A stretch of DNA of 64,000 nt from Sphingomonadaceae bacterium. GTDB taxonomy: Bacteria; Pseudomonadota; Alphaproteobacteria; Sphingomonadales; Sphingomonadaceae. A program made the translations under genes and the position numbers. Shown here in pieces: positions 39,007 to 48,992 of the stretch. Numbering within the stretch: the stretch's first letter is position 1; each line of letters starts with the position of its first letter. Location: NCBI GenBank assembly GCA_021300355.1, contig JAJTEF010000008.1, positions 18,807 to 82,806 on the forward strand, in the 5' to 3' direction. Under the pieces are notes generated by a model. The model ran no database searches and was not told the DNA's origin. It was given only the letters and a program-made list of their open reading frames with translations.

Positions 39007-40589
39007 ATGATCAGCCGCCGCACGAGCCTTTTGCTTTTGGGTTCCACGCCACTGCTGCCTTACGCAGCCCGCGCGCAAGGGTCGGCCGCTACCTCCAGCC
39101 TTGATCCACATGCAGCGATGCGTTGGGCGAAGGGGTTCGAAGGCCAGCGCCGTGCAGATTTGGGCAATGGTCGTTTCCTTAATCCCATTTTTTCGGGCGA
39201 TCATCCCGATCCGTCTTTGGTGTGTGACGGAGAGGATTATTATCTCACTTTCTCCACCTTTGACGCATATCCCGGCATTGTCATTTGGCACAGCCGAGAC
39301 CTTGTGAACTGGCGACCAGTCACCGCTGCGCTAACAAAGCCAATCGGTTCGGTGTGGGCGCCCGATTTGGTGAAACATGACGGCCGTTTCTATTGCTACA
39401 TTCCGGCGCGAACCCCTGAAAAGAAATCGATCTACGTCATCACCGCGGATAAGATCGAAGGGCCGTGGAGCGACCCGGTTGACCTGAATTTGCCCCTGCA
39501 TATCGACCCTGCGCATGTGTTCAGCTATCAGGCGACGGCTTATCGACCGTCGGTTCTGTCGAGCATGTCTACGACCCGTGGCGTTATCCGGAAGAATGGG
39601 TCGTTGAGACATTCGCGCCCGAAGGCCCGAAGATCATGAAGCGCGGTGACTATTGGTATATGACGACTGCGGTTGGCGGCACCGCTGGCCCGCCCACTGG
39701 CCATATGGTCATCATGGCGCGCAGCAAGTCGCTTGCTGGTCCATGGGAAAATTGCCCGCGCAATCCGTTAATCCGCACGATTTCCGCGCGTGAAAAATGG
39801 TGGTCGCGCGGACATGCGACATTGTTCGAAGGCCCGGGCGGAAAATATTGGATGATGTATCATGGCTATGAAAATGGCTATTGGACCTTGGGCCGGCAGA
39901 CGCTGCTTGAGCCCGTAAAATGGGACGCCGATGGCTGGCCGCGTCCATTGGGTGGTGATTTGTCCCGCCCGATTAAGAAGCCGCGGGACATTGGCCCTCA
40001 ACCACATGGCGCGCCATTGTCGGATGATTTTTCGACGGACAAAATGGGTACGCAATGGGCGTTTTATGATCCGGCCAATGAAGAAGCCAATAGGCTGAAA
40101 CGGGTAGGCGGCACCCTGCATATGGCGGCCAAGGGCAAGACGCCGTCAGATTGCGCGCCCTTATGCGCGTTGGTCGGCGATCAGGCGTACCGCGTCATTG
40201 TGGATATTGAAGCCGATCCCGGAGCGGAAGGCGGTATATTGCTGTTCTACAATCGCCGACTTTATGCAGGATTGGGTTTTGGCAGCAAAGGCATCGTCAT
40301 GCATCGCTACGGCCTGCAACGGCCGCGCGGCGCCATTCCAGGACAACGCGACCCCGGCGGCAGCGCTGTGTCAAAACTGTCGATCCGCCTGACGAATGAC
40401 CGCAACATACTGACCATTCACACCAGCGATGATGGCCGGCAGACATGGCGTAAGTTCGACGTCCAAATGGAAGTATCGGGCTACCACCATAATGTCGCTT
40501 ACGACTTCCTTTCGCTGCGTCCAGCGCTCTACGCCGCCGGACAAGGCGAGGTCCGCTTTCGCAATTTCACCTATGAGGCTCTAACGTGA
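39007..40589 (+). pseudogene. GH43 family glycoside hydrolase, frame broken
   Basis: Five-bladed beta-propeller hydrolase for arabinose or xylose side chains. A Tat-type signal (MISRRTSLLLLG) starts the product. The first frame has the GH43 motifs GDHPDPSLVCDGEDYYLTF and SVWAPDLVKHDGRFYCYIP, then derails at about 39515-39520. The second frame resumes at GDGLSTVGSVEHVYDPW and holds the acid/base block VVETFAPEGPK and a C-terminal beta-sandwich domain. From the family I expect more residues between DPAH and QLSGDG, so a small deletion is more likely than a one-base error. Followed without gap by uxaC. Confidence 0.78.
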
Positions 40590-41970
40590 CGACTCCATTG
40601 AAACTTCATCCTGACCGGCTGTTCCCGACGGACTCTGCCGTTCGGGATATCGCCCGCCGGCTATATGCCGACGTCGCTGGCTTGCCGATCATCAGCCCAC
40701 ATGGCCATACCGATCCCGAATGGTGGGCGACCGATGCGTCTTTTGGTAATGCTACGGAATTGCTCCTGCATCCCGATCATTACGTCCTGCGCATGTTATA
40801 TTCGCAAGGCGTTCCGCTTGAGGCGCTCGGCATCCGTAACGCCGATGCTGACCCACGCGAAAGCTGGCGGCTGTTCGCCGAACGCTTTCATCTGTTTCGG
40901 GGAACGCCCTCGCGTATGTGGCTCGACTGGGTATTTGCAGAAAGCTTTGGCTTGGATGTTCTATTGTCGGCAGACACGTCAGACCATTATTATGACGCGA
41001 TTACCGCAAAGCTCGAAACCAGTGCCTTCCGGCCGCGGGCATTGTTTGAGCGTTATAATATTGAGGTTATCGCCACAACCGAGAACCCCCTCGACGATTT
41101 GCGCCACCATAAAGCGATACGCGACAGCGGCTGGTCTGGTCGTGTCATAACGGCGTATCGCCCCGATCCGGTTATTGACCCTGAATTCGAAGGTTTTGTC
41201 GATAATCTGAAAACCCTCTCGGCCTTGACCGGTGAGGATTGTTTTGGCTGGACGGGCTATCTGGCCGCGCACCGCCAACGCCGTGCATTTTTTGCATCGA
41301 TGGGGGCGACCTCCACTGATCATGGTCACCCGACCGCGCGTACGGCGGATTTGTCGCCGGCCGAGGTCGAGGCGCTGTTCGCCCGTGTCGTGCGTGGATC
41401 ATGCTCTGCCGCGGATGCAGAATTGTTACCGAAATGGCGGGCATGAGCGTTGACGACGGCTTGGTCATGCAAATCCACCCCGGTGCGTTCCGCAACCACA
41501 ATCCATCGCTGTTCCATCAATTTGGACGCGACAAGGGGGCGGATATTCCGACGACCACTGGCTATGTGCATGAACTGCACCCATTGCTGGCCAAGCATGG
41601 TAACAATGCCGACCTGACGATCATTCTCTTTACGCTGGATGAGACTGCGTACGCGCGCGAATTGGCACCGTTGGCGGGGCACTATCCAGCGCTGAAGCTT
41701 GGGCCCGCATGGTGGTTCCATGACAGCCCCGAAGGGATGCGCCGCTTCCGGAACCAGATGACGGAAACCGCCGGTTTCTATAATACGGTTGGCTTCAATG
41801 ACGACACCCGCGCATTCTTGTCGATACCAGCGCGCCACGATGTTGCCCGCCGGATCGACTGCGGCTTTCTGGCGCAATTGGTTGCCGAACACCGCATGGA
41901 AGAATGGGAAGCAGCTGAGCTTGCGGTGGACCTGAGCTATAATCTGGCCAAAGCAGCGTATAAATTATGA
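40586..41970 (+). pseudogene. uxaC: Glucuronate isomerase, frame broken
   Basis: UxaC interconverts glucuronate/fructuronate and galacturonate/tagaturonate. Frame 1 (GTG start overlapping the GH43 stop) has the SPHGHTDPEWWATD and FRGTPSRMWLDW blocks and the ATTENPLDDLRHH block; it derails near 41420-41426 where FRAQM-like residues would be expected. Frame 2 resumes at TEMAGMSVDDGLVMQIHPGAFRNHN and has GPAWWFHDSPEGM and the C-terminal helix. Together they make about 460 residues, near the family length. Either decayed or mis-assembled. Confidence 0.82.
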
Positions 41971-43324
41971 GGCTTTCTGACGCCAATCTCGCGCATTTGC
42001 CCGTGGCGGTTACACAGCCAGCATATGACCGCAGTGCGCGCGGCGTTGGCATTGTGCATTTCGGTATCGGCGCGTTTCACCGCGCGCATCAGGCCGTTTA
42101 TACCGATGATGCCATGGCCGCAGAGAGCGGTGATTGGGGCATCTTGGGGGTGTCGCTGCGTTCGGCCAATGTGCGCGACCAAATGCGTCCGCAAGACGGC
42201 CTCTATGCGCTCGTCGAACAGAGCGCAGATGGCAGTAAGGTCCGCGTTATCGGTTCGGTTGCAGATGTGATCGTCGCTGCGGAGGAACGCGACCGGCTTA
42301 TTGCTGCCTTGGCCAATCCGGCGTCAGCTTCACCATCACCGGAAAAGGTTATTGCCGCGCGCCGGACGGCGCCATTGACTTTGATGTTGCGGATAGTGGC
42401 TCGGTATATGCCTATCTGGCCGAAGCATTCCGGCAGCGGCGTGACGCCGGATTGCCCGGCCTAACGTTGATGAGCTGCGACAATCTTGCGGGAAATGGCG
42501 CGCAGTTGAAGCGGCTGATGATCGCATATCTCCATCGTCATGCGCCCGAGCTTGTCAGCTGGTTTGAGGAAAAATGTGCGTGCCCATCGACGATGGTCGA
42601 TCGCATCGTTCCGGCAACCACCGAAGCTGACCTGAAGGGCGCCGAGGCACTCACCGGCCTGCGCGATGATGCGATGGTGGTGACAGAGCCGTTCAGCCAA
42701 TGGGTGATTGAAGACAATTTTGCCGGGCCGCGGCCAGCTTGGGAAAAACATGGCGCGTTGATGACATCCAACGTCCACGCTTATGAAGATGCAAAGCTGC
42801 GTCTGCTAAACGGCGCGCATTCCGCGCTTGCCTATTTGGGTTTGAAGCGCGGCCATGAATTTGTGCATCAGGCTATCGCTGATCCTGAATTGGCGGCATT
42901 GGCAAACACATTGATGCGCGACGAAGCAGCGACCAGTCTGGAGCTCTCGCCGGGGCAAGATCTCAACGCATATGCCGACGCATTGATTGCGCGGTTTCAA
43001 AACCCCGCGCTCAACCACCGGCTCATTCAGATTGCGATGGATGGCAGCCAGAAAATCCCCCAGCGCTGGTTGGCAACGCTGGCCAGCCAACAGGCGCGGG
43101 GGAAACGATGCCCGTCTATCCTGACCGCCATCAGCGGATGGCTATGCCATATTCGCGGCGACAATGGCTTTGTCGATGACCCTTTGGCAGAGATTTTAAA
43201 AGCAACATGGACGCAAGCAGGGGCACAGGGCATATCCGCGGCCTTGTTCAGTGCCGGTGGCATAATGGCGAGCGCTTGGACGCCAAGCGAAGCGGAGCTT
43301 CTCGAGATCGAACGTCAATTATAG
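41967..43324 (+). pseudogene. Mannitol/fructuronate dehydrogenase family protein, frame broken
   Basis: Polyol/hexuronate dehydrogenase of the UxuB/MtlD family, which would reduce fructuronate to mannonate after UxaC. Frame 1 has the NAD-binding start GVGIVHFGIGAFHRAHQAVYTDD. It breaks near 42322-42326, after which another frame continues as SFTITGKGYCRAPDGAIDF and then GLTLMSCDNLAGNGAQLKR. The catalytic lysine block IQIAMDGSQKIPQRW is in the second frame. A deletion of about ten bases at the break would explain it. The start overlaps the uxaC stop (ATGA). Confidence 0.8.
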
Positions 43325-43355
43325 ACCATTGCGGCGCGCATAAACCGAGGCTGGA

Positions 43356-43931
43356 TCAGTGCGCACCCCGCTCGGTGGACATCAAGCCCTTGGCGAGTGC
43401 AGCCAGCGCCAAGGCGATGAGCACATGATACACGTGCCACGCCACAGCCTCATCAAGCCACGCTGCGCGTCGGATGAACAACGTATCTGCCAGCATCAGG
43501 GCGCAACCCGCTGGGATAAGCCACGACCGCGCCAAAGGGCCAGGTCGGGCGACTGATGCAAAAAGCATAATCACTAACGCCAACAGGAACACAGGGCCGA
43601 GCAGCGGTTGCGCTAACAAAAAGATCGCGGTCGCCGCGCAAAGGATGAGGGCGATTATCGATATTATGTGTCTATCCGCTGGGCGGAACAGATAGCTGGA
43701 TAATATGGCCACGGCACCCGCAAGGCCCAACAATTGAGACGCACCGGCATGCAAAGCGGCGAGCGCATCCTGCAAACCAGCCCCAAAACGCACCACGCCG
43801 ATAAAGGCAGCTACGCCAAAGCAGGCCATCGCAAATGCCGGTAAATGTCGGCCGTTACGCCAAAGCGCATTGCCAGCAAAAATCGTGACCAACACAATGG
43901 CTGCGTCGGATAAAGCATAATGGGCGGGCAT
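43356..43931 (-). CDS. Multi-pass membrane protein of unknown function
   Basis: The 191-residue product has about six or seven membrane helices with few charged residues in between and ends WHVYHVLIALALAALAKGLM. The start (MPAHYALSDAAIVLV) overlaps the sterol desaturase-like gene's stop (TGATG), so the two are co-transcribed. It resembles DUF6962-type membrane proteins in general look, from memory only. It could assist the neighbouring hydroxylase. Confidence 0.62.
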   Translation of the reverse strand: MPAHYALSDAAIVLVTIFAGNALWRNGRHLPAFAMACFGVAAFIGVVRFGAGLQDALAALHAGASQLLGLAGAVAILSSYLFRPADRHIISIIALILCAATAIFLLAQPLLGPVFLLALVIMLFASVARPGPLARSWLIPAGCALMLADTLFIRRAAWLDEAVAWHVYHVLIALALAALAKGLMSTERGAH

Positions 43932-44866
43932 CAGACGCTCGTCACGGATTCTAACGTCTTGCTATTGGGGAGCAAACCAGCCTCCCGTTTAATGTCTTCG
44001 GACGTCAACCGTGATCCATCATGGCTCCAGCCGGGCGGCGCAAAAATGTAACAAAAGCGTTGCCACAGGCTCAGCCCGCGCTGCGACGCATCTTGCAGTA
44101 TCCCGACATATTCGTGCGTTAAGATTGTGAATGGATTAAACGTCTCAAGGTTTTTGACCAAGCCATAGTCAACCGGCACGGCGCGGTCTTCTTCGACGAA
44201 TGTGCCAAACATGCGATCCCAGATGATCAGTGTACCGGCGAAATTCGCATCCAGATATTCTGGATTGCGGCCATGGTGCACCCTGTGGTGGCTCGGCGTA
44301 TTGAAAATAAATTCAAACCACCGCGGCAAACGGTCGATCGTTTCGGTGTGGAGGAAGAATTGGTAGGTTGCGTTAAGGATCCCGCAAAATACAACCAATA
44401 CCGGATCAAAGCCGATTAAAATCAGCGGAATTTTGAGCATCATCGTTCCGGTAAAATGCTTCATCCAACTTTGGCGCAGCGCAATGGGCATGTTGAAATT
44501 GGTGGATGAATGATGGACCACATGCATGGCCCAGCCCCAACGGACGCGGTGGCATATGCGATGGTGCACGTAAAATCGCAGATCATCGAGCACGAAGCAC
44601 AATAAGAACGATCCCCATGTGATCGGTATTTCACCAATGGCAAAGGGCGCCGCTGCAAATAAAGCAGCGGTGGTGATGAACGCAAAGATGGCATTTACCG
44701 GATCACTTGCGAGCCCAAGAAATATCGACAGCAAGGAGTCTTTGGCCGGTACCTTGCCCGCACGTTTCAGGAAGCGAATGGCGCCCAGTTCAAGCAAGAT
44801 GCCTAGCCCAAAAGCGGCAAGCGATATAACGAACCAATTTTGGTTGATGAGCTGCGTAACTGTCAC
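43931..44866 (-). CDS. Fatty acid hydroxylase / sterol desaturase family protein
   Basis: Membrane di-iron enzyme of 311 residues. The eight-histidine pattern is present: HHRICHRVRW, MHVVHHSSTNF and HRVHHGRNPEYLD. About four membrane helices precede and separate these blocks. The substrate is a lipid or isoprenoid, not determinable here (hydroxylation of hopanoids, carotenoids or fatty acids is common). Divergently transcribed from a LysR regulator, with an AT-rich dyad in between. Confidence 0.9.
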   Translation of the reverse strand: MTVTQLINQNWFVISLAAFGLGILLELGAIRFLKRAGKVPAKDSLLSIFLGLASDPVNAIFAFITTAALFAAAPFAIGEIPITWGSFLLCFVLDDLRFYVHHRICHRVRWGWAMHVVHHSSTNFNMPIALRQSWMKHFTGTMMLKIPLILIGFDPVLVVFCGILNATYQFFLHTETIDRLPRWFEFIFNTPSHHRVHHGRNPEYLDANFAGTLIIWDRMFGTFVEEDRAVPVDYGLVKNLETFNPFTILTHEYVGILQDASQRGLSLWQRFCYIFAPPGWSHDGSRLTSEDIKREAGLLPNSKTLESVTSV

Positions 44867-44924
44867 AAAATTCTCCCCCGCGATTAATATAAGGAATAGT
44901 CTGGTTGACGATATAAAAAATGGA

Positions 44925-44942
44925 ATAATAAATGCATATTAT
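44925..44942. promoter_or_regulatory. AT-rich dyad, candidate LysR operator
   Basis: ATAATA-AATGCA-TATTAT, a perfect 6-bp inverted repeat just upstream of the lysR-type start at 44957 and about 60 bp from the divergent hydroxylase start. LysR proteins often bind such dyads between themselves and their target. Confidence 0.45.
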
Positions 44943-44956
44943 GTAATTATTGGAAC

Positions 44957-45859
44957 ATGAATATAAATCTGAACAGACTGTCCCGGTTCGTCGCGGTTTA
45001 TCGCCACAAGAGTTTTAGCCGCGCCGCCAGCGAGCTCGGCATGACGCATTCGGCACTCACAAAATCGGTGCAGCTGCTTGAACAAGAACTTGGCGCTGAA
45101 TTGTTCAACCGGACCACGCGCAGCGTCGTCCCCACCGATGCCGGCAACCGTCTTGCGCAAAGGGCTGAGGAACTTTTGGCGCTAGCGGACCAAATCGGCG
45201 ATGAGGTCTTAACGGGTAGCCGACATTTGCGGCTGATTGCGGGCCCTGCGGTCATCGAAGCATCATTGGCGCCAGCACTTGCTGCATTTTACAAGTCGCA
45301 TCCGAACATCCGCGTGACGGCGGAAACCCTTCCTCTCGACATAGCGGCAGCACGGTTGCGCCAACGGGAAGCGGACTTGCTGCTTTTCCATTCAACGACC
45401 GTCAGCGCCATTCCCGAAAAGCGGTTGTTTCAGATAAGCAGGATTATCGACGAGGCCTATGTCGCGGTTATGCGTCAGGACCATCCCGCGTTGCACCGCG
45501 ACTTCAGCATTGATGAGATGTTGCGATATAAATGGGCCATTCCCGGCTATGGGAAAATTTACCGCTCTGCCATTCCGACGGACGTGGAAGAAAAATATCG
45601 CAACGCCGGCTTCCCGCATTACCGCGTTTTAAGCCTCGTCTCGTGCTTGGCGTTGGTCGCCGACAGCGACATGATTACATTATTGCCAGCTTCGTTCGCC
45701 CATAGGGACGCACGTGCGCTCAATCTGACGGTCGTGCCGATGCACCCAAGCTATGCGGCACGCTATGACGTAAGCGCAATCACGCTCAAAAATGGTGGAG
45801 CCGACCCTGTGTTGGATGCATTGCAAAATGCTTTTGCGATGCAGACTGGCATAGGCTGA
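44957..45859 (+). CDS. LysR family transcriptional regulator
   Basis: The 300-residue product has an N-terminal winged helix-turn-helix (RLSRFVAVYRHKSFSRAASELGMTHSALTKSVQLLEQELGAELF) and a substrate-binding periplasmic-type fold (LRLIAGPAVIEASLAPAL onward). Divergent from the fatty acid hydroxylase operon, which is therefore its likely target. The inducer is unknown. Confidence 0.92.
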   Translation: MNINLNRLSRFVAVYRHKSFSRAASELGMTHSALTKSVQLLEQELGAELFNRTTRSVVPTDAGNRLAQRAEELLALADQIGDEVLTGSRHLRLIAGPAVIEASLAPALAAFYKSHPNIRVTAETLPLDIAAARLRQREADLLLFHSTTVSAIPEKRLFQISRIIDEAYVAVMRQDHPALHRDFSIDEMLRYKWAIPGYGKIYRSAIPTDVEEKYRNAGFPHYRVLSLVSCLALVADSDMITLLPASFAHRDARALNLTVVPMHPSYAARYDVSAITLKNGGADPVLDALQNAFAMQTGIG

Positions 45860-45883
45860 ATTTCCGCAAACATCTCTACGCGA

Positions 45884-47512
45884 TCAGTTGGCCCAATAGA
45901 CATATTCCTGATCTTTTTTCCATGCGGCATTCAACGGAACATCAATCCGGATCGCGCCTTCAAGTAAGCCGGGCCAAAGGGGCTTCGGCAAACCGGCATT
46001 TTGCGCGTCAATCAACTTGCGCAGTTCCGCCACCCTTGCCGGATCCTTGGCCGCCACATTGACTTGCTCGGTGGGATCGGTGGCGAGGTTGAATAGCCAC
46101 ACCTTGTTGGGACGTTCGGAAACCTGCAATTTCCAGTCGCCTGCGCGCACCACTCGGTAATGCCCCGAACGCCAGAAGGTCACTTCGCGTTTCGGTCCAG
46201 TGCCAAACAGGTTGAAGCTGTCCATTTTGCGATCGCTGGGTACGCGCGCACCCGTTGCCGCTGCAATGGTTGCAAACATATCAAGGTGCTGCGCGACATC
46301 GCTGCGAACCGTCCCCGGCGCAATCTTACCCGGCCAGCGCATCATCATCGGCACATGAATGCCGCCTTCAAAGAAAGTGCCTTTATACCCACGATAGGGC
46401 GTGTTGTGATCCTTGATACCGGTATACCAAGCCCCGCCATTGTCGCTGGTAAAGATAACAAGCGTATTGTTGTCGAGCCCGGTGTCCTTCAACTTTTGCA
46501 GAACGTCTCCAATTCGCCGGTCAAGCTGACGCATCATCGCACCATAGACGCGCTGGGTATGGTCCTTAATTTGCGGCAGCGCGTCATAGTCCGATTTCAG
46601 CGCCTGTAGCGGGGTGTGCGGCGCATTATAGGCCAGATACATAAAGAAGGGCCGGTTCTTGTTCGCGTCAATTGCGGCCAATGCATTGTCGGTGAAATAG
46701 TCGGTCATGTGTCCTTTGGGACGAAAGCGTGCACTGTCCCCCCAATAGACCGCATATGGCAGGTTCGCCCATAAGAAGCGGTCAATCGGGTCCCATGGCA
46801 GCTTTGCATTGACGACCTGCGGGTCATCTTCGGCCATAAACAAATCGCCGCCCGCGCGCATGCCAAGGCTTTCGTCAAAGCCCTGCGACGTGGGTCGCAA
46901 TGGTTTGGCTTCGCCCAGATGCCATTTGCCGATGTGGATATTGTGATAGCCCTGGGCTTTCAGTATCTCGGGCAACATGATTTCCGCATTGGGCACGCCC
47001 ATATCGGCATAGGCCGGCAGGTCGCGGTTCAGCTCTTCATGATAGATGGTCGGATAGGGTGAGTTCCCTCCATTATGTGCCAGGTTTGAAGCAAATGCCG
47101 CTGGAATAGACGTAAATTCAAAACCAAACCGTGTCGGATAACGCCCCGTCATCAACGCTGCGCGCGAAGGGGAACAGGTGGCATTGGCGGCATAGCCATT
47201 GGCAAAGCTGACGCCCTGTTTGGCAATGGAATCGATATTGGGGGTCGGCACCGCGCCACCGGCAACCCCGCCACCGTACAGCGAAATGTCATTCACGCCC
47301 AAATCGTCTGCCACAATCAGGATGACGTTGGGCGGACGTTTGCCAGAGGGAGCGACCGCAGGACCCTGCGCCCATGCAATGGGACGGTTTTCGCCAATCG
47401 GTTCGCGCCATTCGCTGATGATGCCGGGAATGTAGATTTTATATTGCTGAAAACCCAAATAGCCCGCGCCGATCAACAGCGCCAATGCCCCGATCCATGT
47501 CCATTTTTTCAT
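45884..47512 (-). CDS. Sulfatase 1 (arylsulfatase family, Cys type)
   Basis: The 542-residue enzyme (ATG 47512, GGAGAG upstream) has an N-terminal hydrophobic anchor (WIGALALLIGAGYLGFQQYKI), so it is exported but not by a twin-arginine signal. NVILIVADDLGVNDISLYGGG gives metal ligands; CSPSRAALMTGRYP carries the cysteine (Cys113) that must become formylglycine. The HIGKWHLGEA and FTSDNGGAWYTG blocks complete the site. Substrate not predictable. The ATGA overlap with the upstream membrane protein indicates one operon, last gene of four. A formylglycine-generating enzyme lies 2 kb away. Confidence 0.93.
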   Translation of the reverse strand: MKKWTWIGALALLIGAGYLGFQQYKIYIPGIISEWREPIGENRPIAWAQGPAVAPSGKRPPNVILIVADDLGVNDISLYGGGVAGGAVPTPNIDSIAKQGVSFANGYAANATCSPSRAALMTGRYPTRFGFEFTSIPAAFASNLAHNGGNSPYPTIYHEELNRDLPAYADMGVPNAEIMLPEILKAQGYHNIHIGKWHLGEAKPLRPTSQGFDESLGMRAGGDLFMAEDDPQVVNAKLPWDPIDRFLWANLPYAVYWGDSARFRPKGHMTDYFTDNALAAIDANKNRPFFMYLAYNAPHTPLQALKSDYDALPQIKDHTQRVYGAMMRQLDRRIGDVLQKLKDTGLDNNTLVIFTSDNGGAWYTGIKDHNTPYRGYKGTFFEGGIHVPMMMRWPGKIAPGTVRSDVAQHLDMFATIAAATGARVPSDRKMDSFNLFGTGPKREVTFWRSGHYRVVRAGDWKLQVSERPNKVWLFNLATDPTEQVNVAAKDPARVAELRKLIDAQNAGLPKPLWPGLLEGAIRIDVPLNAAWKKDQEYVYWAN

Positions 47513-47967
47513 TCTGGGCTCTCCGGTTGGGTTTGATGTGACCGCCGCACGGATAGCCACAGAAACAGCAGAATTATCGGTAGCGAAATCAGGCTGGCAT
47601 AATGTTCAGGCGGGTGATGGCCGCTGACGGGCACATGCTTTATCCAGCCCGACCAACTCAGCAACAGGCGCTCGATCAGAGACACCAACAGAAACAACGG
47701 CACGAGCGCGCGATAGCGCAGTGCGACCAGGAGGGTGACGATGCCGTGCGCAATCTGCGTCGCGCCCGCCCAGGCAAACATGCCGAAAATCATCGTTGGA
47801 TTGTGGCTGAGATCAAGCCCTGCAATGACGCCCGCACCGCCATCAGGCAGGAAACTGTGGATCAACCCCGGCACGATCCAGCCAATTCCATAAAATGCCA
47901 AAAACCACGCAGAATAACGTGATCCACGATAGTGGATATTTGTACTGGGTGGCAGGAAAGCGTTCAT
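47509..47967 (-). CDS. Four-helix membrane protein, unknown
   Basis: The 152-residue product has about four membrane helices (AWFLAFYGIGWIVPGLIH, IFGMFAWAGATQIAHGIVTLLVAL, LVPLFLLVSLIERLLLSW, YASLISLPIILLFLWLSV). Start and stop overlap both neighbours by ATGA. No family recognised; its place between the sulfatase and a DUF1330-like gene suggests a role in the same pathway. Confidence 0.7.
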   Translation of the reverse strand: MNAFLPPSTNIHYRGSRYSAWFLAFYGIGWIVPGLIHSFLPDGGAGVIAGLDLSHNPTMIFGMFAWAGATQIAHGIVTLLVALRYRALVPLFLLVSLIERLLLSWSGWIKHVPVSGHHPPEHYASLISLPIILLFLWLSVRRSHQTQPESPE

Positions 47968-48596
47968 CCGGTGACCTTTAAGAAGGCCAGATGCGCAAGC
48001 GCCGCCGCAAGCGCCAAGATGAGCGCAACCGTGACGCGTGGGCTGACGTAAAACGACACGACCCGCTGTGTCGGGAATGAAAATGTCGCAAGCGTACCAA
48101 GCAGCTTATCGGGATGGCCCTCCATAAAAGCGGGGTCCCTAACCAGCTTTATCATGTCGCGGCGGCTGCGGTAACGCATGAGGCCAAAGATCGTCCAATC
48201 GGGATCCGCCTCAGTATTCCAAGCATCAATATATCCGCCAACCTTACGTCCGACCATGCCGGGATGGCCGCCATTGCGGAACAGAACTGGCATGAAGCGT
48301 TTCGAATAGCGCTTCAGCAGATCGAAGCCTTGGACCATTTGCCCGGTTTTGGGGTCTTCCACCTGCTCCATCTGCGCTTTCACCAGATTGAGCATGACAA
48401 ACTCGCGGCCGTCATCGGCTTCAAGGAACGCGCGCATCACCTGTTGGCTATTTCCAGTGCCTTCGAAACGCCCCGCCATTTGCGCAAGAAACGCATCAAT
48501 TTCGGCAGGTTTCAGTGGGCCTGACCAATTGTCATACCAGAGCCGAAATAGCCCATAAGCGAGCAACGCTGTTCCCCAGATTATCCATGCTGTCAT
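47964..48596 (-). CDS. DUF1330-like domain between two membrane helices
   Basis: The 210-residue product has an N-terminal helix (AWIIWGTALLAYGLFRLWY), a soluble region about residues 50-175 that reads like a ferredoxin-fold alpha-beta dimer (EFVMLNLVKAQ, FMPVLFRNGGHPGMVGRK, TIFGLMRYRSRRDMIKLVRDP), and a C-terminal helix (VTVALILALAAALAHLAF). DUF1330 and related Dabb domains act on small ligands or in monooxygenases. This arrangement in the membrane is unusual. Function unknown. Confidence 0.65.
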   Translation of the reverse strand: MTAWIIWGTALLAYGLFRLWYDNWSGPLKPAEIDAFLAQMAGRFEGTGNSQQVMRAFLEADDGREFVMLNLVKAQMEQVEDPKTGQMVQGFDLLKRYSKRFMPVLFRNGGHPGMVGRKVGGYIDAWNTEADPDWTIFGLMRYRSRRDMIKLVRDPAFMEGHPDKLLGTLATFSFPTQRVVSFYVSPRVTVALILALAAALAHLAFLKVTG

Positions 48597-48599
48597 GGC

Positions 48600-48851
48600 C
48601 TAATTGCCCTTCTTTTTGGCGCGCTCGGCATCGCGCCGCGCTTTTGCGGCCTCTTGGCAGGCGGGTGACGTTTTTTTGATATTCTTGATAAGGCAGGCGC
48701 GGACATTGTCGCGGCTAAAAGTCGCCAATTCTGCGGAGCAGTATTTACGAATATCGGGCATGCATGCTTGGCGCACATTGTCTTGCGCCGACAGCGGTGC
48801 AGTTGACAGTAGCAGGGCCGACGCCGTCAAAATGAAGACTGCTTTTGACAT
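48600..48851 (-). CDS. Exported cysteine-rich repeat protein
   Basis: The 83-residue product has a signal peptide (MSKAVFILTASALLLSTAPLSA) and a mature domain with four cysteines (QACMPDIRKYCSAELATFSRDNVRACLIKNIKKTSPACQEAAK) as in Cys-rich repeat (PF00839-like) proteins. The C-terminus is strongly basic. The ORF track start is 14 codons too early; the ATG at 48851 is preceded by AAGG. First gene of the sulfatase operon, 4 bp before the next gene. Confidence 0.75.
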   Translation of the reverse strand: MSKAVFILTASALLLSTAPLSAQDNVRQACMPDIRKYCSAELATFSRDNVRACLIKNIKKTSPACQEAAKARRDAERAKKKGN

Positions 48852-48912
48852 CCTTGTCTTTCCCTTCACCCAATTGTCTTTTGCGTCCCGCAACGAAGCG
48901 GCGGAATATTAT

Positions 48913-48929
48913 TGGCATTAATTGTGCCA
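48913..48929. promoter_or_regulatory. 17-bp dyad TGGCA-N7-TGCCA between sulfatase operon and tetR
   Basis: TGGCA-TTAATTG-TGCCA lies 62 bp before the sulfatase operon's first ATG and 64 bp before the divergent TetR gene, the position expected for a TetR operator that controls both. Dyads of the same architecture occur at 50544 and 55228. Confidence 0.6.
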
Positions 48930-48992
48930 AAATATATTTGCAATCGCTTTTGTCGCTTGCGCCAACGGCCGTTTGCCGCAAAACATGCCCGC

